Shown here: positions 5,859-10,365 of the stretch, piece by piece
Position numbering within the stretch: position 1 is the first letter of the stretch
How the letters are laid out: each line of letters starts with the position of its first letter
DNA from: DAIRVC01 sp036803025
GTDB lineage: Bacteria > Chloroflexota > Anaerolineae > Anaerolineales > E44-bin32
Assembly (NCBI GenBank): GCA_036803025.1
Contig: DAIRVC010000094.1
Coordinates: forward strand, 1 to 10,365
Reading direction: 5' to 3'
DNA length: 10,365 nucleotides
The notes under the pieces: model-generated
What the model was told of the DNA's origin: nothing
Database searches by the model: none
The model's input: only the letters and a program-made list of their open reading frames with translations
Program-made: the position numbers and the translations under genes

Positions 5859-6281
5859 ATGATTCACAGCGAACACATCGCCGTCCACACGCGCGGTCAC
5901 GCCGACATGCTCGACCTGACCGAATCCGTGCGCCAAGTCGTGGCCGGCAGCGGCATCGCCCGCGGCCTGGCGGTGGTGTTCTGTCCCTCGTCCACCAGCG
6001 CGCTGACAACGATCGAGTTCGAGGACGGCGCGCTGGACGACCTGCGCCGCGCCCTGGATGAGATCGCGCCCGCCGATCGAGACTACCGCCACAACCTGCG
6101 CTGGGGCGACGGCAACGGGCACGCCCACCTGCGGGCGGCGCTGCTCGGCCCGTCGCTGGCCATCCCGATCGTGGATGCGGATCTGACCCTCGGCACCTGG
6201 CAGCAGATCGTCTACATCGATTTCGATGTCCGCCCGCGCCAAAGGCAGCTGCTTGTCCAAGTCATCGGTGAGGAGACGTAG
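5859..6281 (+). CDS. yjbQ: YjbQ/UPF0047 family protein
   Basis: This is a 140-residue single-domain protein of the YjbQ (UPF0047) family, often annotated as a secondary thiamine-phosphate synthase because some members show that weak activity; the true role is not settled. Diagnostic blocks are PSSTSALTTIEFE (43-55), YRHNLRWGDGNGHAHL (76-91) with the conserved His residues 78, 88 and 90, and GTWQQIVYIDFDVRPRQR (112-129). No signal peptide or membrane segment is seen. The ATG at 5859 has GGAG seven bases before it; the longer open frame to the left runs inside the cyclase gene in another frame and is not coding. It follows the cyclase by 49 bases and precedes the PIG-L gene by three bases, so it most likely shares their transcript. 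Confidence 0.92.
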   Translation: MIHSEHIAVHTRGHADMLDLTESVRQVVAGSGIARGLAVVFCPSSTSALTTIEFEDGALDDLRRALDEIAPADRDYRHNLRWGDGNGHAHLRAALLGPSLAIPIVDADLTLGTWQQIVYIDFDVRPRQRQLLVQVIGEET

Positions 6282-6284
6282 GCT

Positions 6285-7151
6285 GTGAGTGACCAGAGTG
6301 CGTCCGACCCGGCCTGCCTGCTGGCCGTTATGGCACACCCAGACGACGAGAGCTTCGGCCCCGGCGGCACGTTGGCCTACTACGCCCGCCAGGGAATTCA
6401 GGTACACCTGCTGTGCGCCACGCGTGGCGAGGTTGGCCAGGTCGAGCCCGACATGCTGCACGGGTTTGCCAGCCTGGGCGAGCTGCGCGAGAACGAGCTG
6501 CGCTGCGCGGCCTCGATCCTGGGGCTAGCCAGCGTCGAGTTCCTCGGTTATCGCGACTCGGGCATGCCCGGCTCGCCCGACAACCGCCACCCACAGGCGC
6601 TGGCCGCCGCGCCGGTCGAGGCTGTCGCCGCCAAGATCGTCAGCGCCATCCGCCGCCGCCGGCCTCAGATTGTGCTGACCTTCGATCCGATCGGCGGCTA
6701 TCAGCATCCCGATCACATCGCCTCGCATCTGGCGACCGTGCGCGCCTTCCAGGCGGCCGGCGACCCGCAGCAGTTCCCCGACGGCCAGCCGCCGCATGCG
6801 CCGCAGAAGCTCTATTACCACACCTTCTCGCGCCGGGCGCTGCGCGTCCTGGTAGCCCTGATGCGCGTGTTGGGGAAGGACCCGCGCCGCTGGGGGAAGA
6901 ACGGCGACATCGACCTGGCGGCCATCGCCGCGGTCGAGTTCCCCGTCCACGCCTCGATCGACGTGCGCAGCGTGGCCGCGGCCAAGCTGCAGGCGAGCGC
7001 CTGCCACGCCAGCCAGGGCGGGTCCGGCGGGGGACGCGTCGGCCGCTGGATGTCGCGCCTGCTGGCCGGCCGCGAGACGTTCATGCGCGCCCACCCGCCT
7101 GCCCCGCAGCATCTGCGCGAGCACGATCTGTTCGAGGGGATTCCTCGCTGA
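6285..7151 (+). CDS. PIG-L/LmbE family zinc-dependent N-deacetylase
   Basis: This is a predicted metal-dependent de-N-acetylase of 288 residues, starting at GTG with AGGAG nine bases upstream. The hallmark AHPDDE (17-22) supplies His18 and Asp21 as zinc ligands and Asp20 as general base. The third ligand is His144 in YQHPDHIASH (139-148). The ELRENELRCAASILG block (66-80) and FLGYRDSGM (86-94) resemble the MshB, Mca and BshB relatives that handle low-molecular-weight thiols, so an N-acetylglucosaminyl or amino-sugar conjugate is a reasonable substrate guess. The family is too diverse to be sure. There is no signal peptide, so it is cytoplasmic. It starts three bases after the yjbQ stop and is the last gene of the run; a repeat element begins two bases after its stop. 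Confidence 0.93.
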   Translation: MSDQSASDPACLLAVMAHPDDESFGPGGTLAYYARQGIQVHLLCATRGEVGQVEPDMLHGFASLGELRENELRCAASILGLASVEFLGYRDSGMPGSPDNRHPQALAAAPVEAVAAKIVSAIRRRRPQIVLTFDPIGGYQHPDHIASHLATVRAFQAAGDPQQFPDGQPPHAPQKLYYHTFSRRALRVLVALMRVLGKDPRRWGKNGDIDLAAIAAVEFPVHASIDVRSVAAAKLQASACHASQGGSGGGRVGRWMSRLLAGRETFMRAHPPAPQHLREHDLFEGIPR

Positions 7152-7237
7152 GGTCATCGCGAGGCGGCCGCAGGCCGACGAAGCAGTCTCCTCCCTGGCG
7201 TCAACGCTTCGCCGCCGGCCGATTGCGAGCGTAGCGA

Positions 7238-7258
7238 GCCCCGCGTTCTTCGCGGGGC
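7238..7258. repeat. Perfect hairpin 1 of the repeat element
   Basis: GCCCCGCG, the loop TTCTT, and CGCGGGGC form a perfect eight-base-pair stem. No T-tract follows in either direction. It could slow or end transcription from the deacetylase operon, but it is better explained as part of the repeat. Confidence 0.6.
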
Positions 7259-7264
7259 CACGTC

Positions 7265-7285
7265 GCCCCGCCCTTCAGGCGGGGC
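7265..7285. repeat. Perfect hairpin 2 of the repeat element
   Basis: GCCCCGCC, the loop CTTCA, and GGCGGGGC form a perfect eight-base-pair stem. The sequence GGCGGGGCTA (7278-7287) is the reverse complement of TAGCCCCGCC at 3170-3179, linking this hairpin to the one in the other intergenic region. Confidence 0.6.
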
Positions 7286-7339
7286 TACTCGCAATGACAT
7301 GGCCAACAGGGCCTCCTCGTCTTGTGTGGACAGGCCCCA

Positions 7340-7348
7340 TGGTAAGAT
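7340..7348 (+). promoter_or_regulatory. Extended -10 promoter for glgP
   Basis: TG-G-TAAGAT is a one-mismatch -10 with a TGn extension, the same layout as the leftward TG-G-TATAAT promoter. A weak -35 (TTGTGT at 7322, 15-base spacer) is possible. Transcription would begin near 7355. AAGGAG at 7380-7385 is the best ribosome site, though 13 bases from the ATG is long. Confidence 0.5.
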
Positions 7349-7398
7349 AGGCCCTCCGCAGCAGGGGTCTCGGGTTCCCAAGGAGCGAACGCCAAGGC

Positions 7399-9567
7399 AT
7401 GCAGCCGCGTCACGCATACCAAACCGCGCCTCCGGAAGTCTTCAACCTCCCCAAGCGACTCAACCGCTTGCCCGACCTGGCCTACAACCTGTGGTGGACC
7501 TGGCAGCGCGACGGCGAGCGCGTCTTCAAGCTGATCGACCCCGTCATCTGGGAGGCCCTGGCCCACAACCCGGTCACCTTCCTGCGCCGCGTCACCCGCC
7601 GCAAACTCAACGCCGCCATCCAGGATCGCAGCTACATGGACCTGTACCGCGACGTGGTGCGCGCCTACGACGAATACATGGTGCGCGAATCAACCTGGTA
7701 TTCGCGCCAGCATCCCGATCGCCTCAATCAGCCGATCGCCTACTTCTCGACCGAGTTCGGGCTGCACGAATCGCTGCCGATCTACGCCGGCGGGCTGGGC
7801 GTACTGAGCGGCGACCACCTCAAAGAAGCTTCCGACCTGGGTCTGCCGCTGGTGGCGGTCGGATTCCTGTACACGCAGGGCTACTTCACCCAGCGCATCA
7901 CCGAGGACGGCTGGCAGGAAGCCCACTACGCTACGCTCAACTTCGAGGACCTGCCCATCCACCCCACCCTCGGGCCGGACGGCCAGCCGCTCACGATCAG
8001 CGTCGAGCTTCCCGGCCGCGACGTGGCCGCGCAGCTGTGGCGCATCCAGGTCGGCCGCACACCGCTGTACCTGCTCGACTCCGACATCGAGCCCAACGCC
8101 CCCGCTGACCGCGAGCTGACGGCGCGCCTGTACACCAGCGATCTGGAGATGCGCATCGCCCAGGAGATCCTGCTCGGGCTGGGCGGCGTGCGGGCGCTGC
8201 GCGCCCTGGGCTACAACCCGTCCGTCTGGCACATGAACGAGGGCCACTCGGCCTTCCTGGCGCTCGAGCGCGCCCGCGAGCTGGTCGCCGCCGGGCGCCC
8301 GTTCGCGCAAGCGGTCGAGAAGATCCGCAATGCCTCGATCTTCACCACACACACCCCCGTCGCTGCCGGGCAGGACGAGTTTCCACTGTGGCTGATCGAT
8401 AAGTACTTCAGCCACTACTGGCCGCAGCTCGGCCTGGAGCGCGAGTCCTTCATCGACCTGGCCCGGCATGTGCAGCCATGGGGCGAGACCTTCGCGATGC
8501 CCATCCTGGCCATCCGCACCTCGGCCGTGTGCAACGGCGTGTCCGAGCTGCACGGCCGCGTGGCGCGCAAGATGTGGCAGTTCCTGTGGCCGCAGGCGAC
8601 CGAGGCGGAAGTGCCCATCCGTCACGTCACCAACGGCATCCACACGCAGACCTGGCTCGCCCGTCGCATGCAGCACTTGTTCGACGAGTACCTGCACCGC
8701 GACTGGCGCGAGCACGTCGACGACCCCGACGTGTGGGAAGCGGTCGAACACATCCCCGATGCCGAGCTGTGGGAGATGCGCCGGCACCTGAAGCGCCGCC
8801 TGATCCACTACGTGCGCGAACGCGCCCGGCGCATGTGGCTGCGCGGCGACGTGCATCCGGTGCAGGTCGTGGCCGGCGGCGTGATGCTCGACCCGTACGC
8901 GCTGACGATCGGCTTCGCCCGCCGCTTCGCCACCTACAAGCGCGCCGACCTGGTCCTGCGCGACCTGCCGCGGCTGCTCAAGCTGGTCAACGACGAGAGC
9001 ATGCCGGTCCAGATCCTCTTCGCCGGCAAGGCCCACCCGGCCGACGATCCGGGCAAGCACCTGATCCAATCCATCTACCGCCAGGTCAAGCAGGCCGATA
9101 ACGGCGGGCGGCTGGTGTTCCTCGAGGACTACGACATGAGTCTGGCCCGCCTGCTGCTGCAGGGCGTCGACGTGTGGCTGAACACACCCCGCCGCCCGAA
9201 CGAGGCTTCCGGCACCTCCGGCCAGAAGGCGGCCATCAACGGCGCGCTCAACTTCTCGGTGCTCGACGGCTGGTGGCGCGAGGGCTTCAACGGCCGCAAC
9301 GGCTGGGCCATCGGCGACGAGTCCGAAGCGGCGGATCCGGCGGCTGGGGACGCGGCCGACGCCGAAAGCCTGTACCGGCGCCTGGAGGACGAAATCATCC
9401 CGCTCTACTATTCCGAGCGCGGCGACGATAACCTGCCCCACGAGTGGCTTGCGCGCGTCAAGGAATCGATCCGCACGCTGGCCCCGCAGTACAGCACAAC
9501 GCGCATGGTCAAAGAGTACCTGCGCGAGGCCTACCTGCCGGCGCTGCCCGATCCCAAGGAAGGCTGA
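7399..9567 (+). CDS. glgP: Alpha-glucan (glycogen/maltodextrin) phosphorylase, GT35
   Basis: This pyridoxal-phosphate enzyme releases glucose-1-phosphate from the non-reducing ends of glycogen or maltodextrins in the cytoplasm. It has 722 residues, shorter than E. coli GlgP (815), as in the alpha-glucan phosphorylase subfamily that begins with a DUF3417 region (about 12-110, LPDLAYNLWWTW). Core blocks are YFSTEFGLHESLPIYAGGLGVLSGDH (115-140), VWHMNEGHSAF, HVTNGIHTQTW and FARRFATYKRADLVLRD. The PLP site is LNTPRRPNEASGTSGQKAAINGALN with the Schiff-base lysine at 610. No N-terminal allosteric extension of the animal type is present. The ATG at 7399 fits the family start. It is the first gene of a new unit after the repeat element and lies six bases before the UPF0316 gene. 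A very long opposite-strand open frame across it is not a gene. Confidence 0.96.
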   Translation: MQPRHAYQTAPPEVFNLPKRLNRLPDLAYNLWWTWQRDGERVFKLIDPVIWEALAHNPVTFLRRVTRRKLNAAIQDRSYMDLYRDVVRAYDEYMVRESTWYSRQHPDRLNQPIAYFSTEFGLHESLPIYAGGLGVLSGDHLKEASDLGLPLVAVGFLYTQGYFTQRITEDGWQEAHYATLNFEDLPIHPTLGPDGQPLTISVELPGRDVAAQLWRIQVGRTPLYLLDSDIEPNAPADRELTARLYTSDLEMRIAQEILLGLGGVRALRALGYNPSVWHMNEGHSAFLALERARELVAAGRPFAQAVEKIRNASIFTTHTPVAAGQDEFPLWLIDKYFSHYWPQLGLERESFIDLARHVQPWGETFAMPILAIRTSAVCNGVSELHGRVARKMWQFLWPQATEAEVPIRHVTNGIHTQTWLARRMQHLFDEYLHRDWREHVDDPDVWEAVEHIPDAELWEMRRHLKRRLIHYVRERARRMWLRGDVHPVQVVAGGVMLDPYALTIGFARRFATYKRADLVLRDLPRLLKLVNDESMPVQILFAGKAHPADDPGKHLIQSIYRQVKQADNGGRLVFLEDYDMSLARLLLQGVDVWLNTPRRPNEASGTSGQKAAINGALNFSVLDGWWREGFNGRNGWAIGDESEAADPAAGDAADAESLYRRLEDEIIPLYYSERGDDNLPHEWLARVKESIRTLAPQYSTTRMVKEYLREAYLPALPDPKEG

Positions 9568-9573
9568 GAGGCG

Positions 9574-10101
9574 ATGCTGGATTGGTTCTCGATCCCCGGC
9601 CCGTGGCTGGGCATGATCATCTTCGGCCTGCGCGTCGTCGATATGTCGCTCGACACCATGCGGGTGCTGTTCGTCATCCGCGGCCAACGCACCGCGGCCT
9701 GGTTCTCGGGCTTCTTCCAGTCTGCCATCTGGGTCGTGGCCATCACCAGCGTCTTGGGCAATCTGGACAGCTGGTGGAACCTGGTCGCCTACGCCGGCGG
9801 CTTCGCCACCGGCAGCGTGGTGGGCATGGCCATCGAGGAGCGCATGGCCGTCGGCTACGGCCACCTGCGCATCATGAGCCCGCGCCGCGGCCAGGCCATC
9901 GCCGCGGCGGTGCGCCAGGCCGGCTACGCCGCCACCGAGCTCTCCGGCCGCGGCAAGGACGGCATGGTCAGCGTGGTCACCTGCAGCGTGCGCCGGCGGC
10001 ACATCGGGCTGGTCCAGCGTACGGTGGGGGCGATCGATCCGGAGGCGTTCATCACCGTCCAGGACGTTCGCCCGCTGCATCGCGGCTTCTGGCGGGCGTG
10101 A
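9574..10101 (+). CDS. UPF0316 membrane protein (DUF5698 + DUF2179), first of a tandem pair
   Basis: This is a 175-residue protein of unknown function. The N-terminal half (about 8-88) is a DUF5698-type membrane domain with three hydrophobic segments (about 11-34, 42-62, 69-86) and the family motif IFGLRVVDMSLDTMRVLFVIRG (16-37). The C-terminal half (about 92-172) is a soluble, cytoplasm-facing DUF2179-like domain with the pattern AVRQAGYAATELSGRGKDGMVSVVTCSVRRR and DPEAFITVQDVRPLHRGFW. DUF2179 domains occur in several membrane proteins and are suspected ligand-binding modules; that is family knowledge, not shown here. It starts at an ATG six bases after glgP, with its ribosome site overlapping the glgP stop (TGAGAGG), so it should be co-expressed with glycogen phosphorylase. 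A second, related gene follows seven bases downstream. Confidence 0.9.
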   Translation: MLDWFSIPGPWLGMIIFGLRVVDMSLDTMRVLFVIRGQRTAAWFSGFFQSAIWVVAITSVLGNLDSWWNLVAYAGGFATGSVVGMAIEERMAVGYGHLRIMSPRRGQAIAAAVRQAGYAATELSGRGKDGMVSVVTCSVRRRHIGLVQRTVGAIDPEAFITVQDVRPLHRGFWRA

Positions 10102-10108
10102 GGCGACC

Positions 10109-10365
10109 GTGGAGCTGAGCGAGGCCCTGCGCGCGCTGAGCGCCTGGCTGATGCCCTCCGGCCAGACCGGGATCGGACTCGAGCGGCTGCCGCCGGCCGT
10201 GCTGCCGTTCGCCATCTTCGGGCTGCGTGCGGCCGACCTGACGCTGGCCACCTGGCGCATGCTGGCCGTGGTTCAGGGCCGGCGGCTGTTCGTCTGGGTG
10301 ACCGGGTTTCTGCAGGCGGCCTTCTTCATCACCGACATCCAGGACATGATCGTCCGGGCCCCCAC
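10109..10365 (+). CDS. Second UPF0316/DUF5698 membrane protein, 5' part (cut by window end)
   Basis: The frame is open from a GTG at 10109 to the window edge, giving 85 visible residues. Residues 36-71 (IFGLRAADLTLATWRMLAVVQG and on) align without gaps to residues 16-51 of the preceding protein with 18 of 36 positions identical, so it is a paralogue. It has about 20 extra N-terminal residues, including a Trp-Leu-Met-Pro hydrophobic start. After the shared Gln it diverges to AFFITDIQDMIVRAP. TGAGG overlaps the previous stop five bases before the GTG, a coupled arrangement. The C-terminal domain is not visible, so it is unknown whether it keeps the DUF2179 half. The function is unknown. Confidence 0.82.
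   Translation, partial: MELSEALRALSAWLMPSGQTGIGLERLPPAVLPFAIFGLRAADLTLATWRMLAVVQGRRLFVWVTGFLQAAFFITDIQDMIVRAP

Larger units (their letters stand above)
7153..7298. repeat. 146-bp repeat element with inverted ends (GTCATTGCGAG type)
   Basis: The ends are GTCATCGCGAG (7153-7163) and CTCGCAATGAC (7288-7298), eleven-base inverted repeats with one mismatch. A second internal ATTGCGAG (7222-7229) pairs perfectly with CTCGCAAT (7288-7295), giving a nested 74-bp unit. The unit encloses two perfect hairpins (7238-7258 and 7265-7285). The left half holds GGCGGCCGCAGGCC and ACGAAGCAGTCTC. I recognise this as the family of intergenic repeats commonly starting GTCATTGCGAG with a CGAAGCAATCTC core, found in many bacteria. 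It has no open reading frame and could be a MITE- or REP-like non-autonomous element. It fills most of the 247-base gap between the deacetylase and glgP. Confidence 0.75.

Noticed and set aside
7238..7285. Rho-independent terminators after the deacetylase gene
   Set aside because: Both stems are perfect but neither is followed by a T-run, and they belong to the repeat element, so I list them as repeats.
7690..10260. Very long minus-strand open frame (856 codons) opposite glgP and the UPF0316 gene
   Set aside because: The plus strand encodes clear GT35 and UPF0316 proteins. The reverse translation is rich in Ala, Gly, Arg, His and Gln with no domain pattern, the usual shadow of GC-rich genes.
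1..10365. CRISPR arrays, tRNA or rRNA genes, insertion sequences, phage genes
   Set aside because: I saw no regularly spaced direct repeats, no tRNA-like cloverleaf or rRNA stretch, and no transposase, integrase or phage protein in any frame.

Overview
The window is GC-rich, densely packed bacterial chromosome. Short intergenic gaps, ATGA/GTGA overlaps, frequent GTG starts, a short (722-residue) alpha-glucan phosphorylase and an intergenic repeat of the GTCATTGCGAG type together suggest a Chloroflexota bacterium (Anaerolineae-like). This is a judgement from gene style and no search supports it.

Layout. (1) Bases 1-656 (+) are the 3' part of a nucleotide-sugar epimerase/dehydratase gene. It ends three bases before the end of a convergent gene. 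(2) Bases 660-3032 (-) hold three genes read leftward: a small winged-helix regulator, a nucleotidyltransferase-fold protein overlapping it by four bases, and, 52 bases on, an IMP dehydrogenase-type protein (guaB). The first two look compositionally foreign. They start from an AT-rich promoter that overlaps a perfect palindrome, so the pair is probably self-regulated. (3) Bases 3033-3220 are a divergent control region with a leftward extended -10 promoter, palindromic operator half-sites, a GC hairpin and a rightward -10 box placed so that the next mRNA may be leaderless. (4) Bases 3221-7151 (+) form a probable operon: alkyladenine DNA glycosylase, enoyl-ACP reductase FabI, a six-TM GGDEF diguanylate cyclase, a YjbQ-family protein and a PIG-L/LmbE zinc deacetylase. 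(5) Bases 7153-7298 are a 146-bp repeat element with inverted ends and two perfect internal hairpins. (6) Bases 7399-10365 (+) carry alpha-glucan phosphorylase and two tandem UPF0316 (DUF5698/DUF2179) membrane proteins, the second cut by the window edge.

The rightward operon mixes DNA repair, fatty-acid synthesis, c-di-GMP signalling and small-molecule chemistry, so shared transcription here does not imply one pathway. The glgP group mobilises glycogen; the role of its two membrane partners is unknown. The best candidates for something undescribed are the regulator/NTase-fold pair with its operator, the tandem UPF0316 paralogues, the divergent IMPDH flap and the repeat element.
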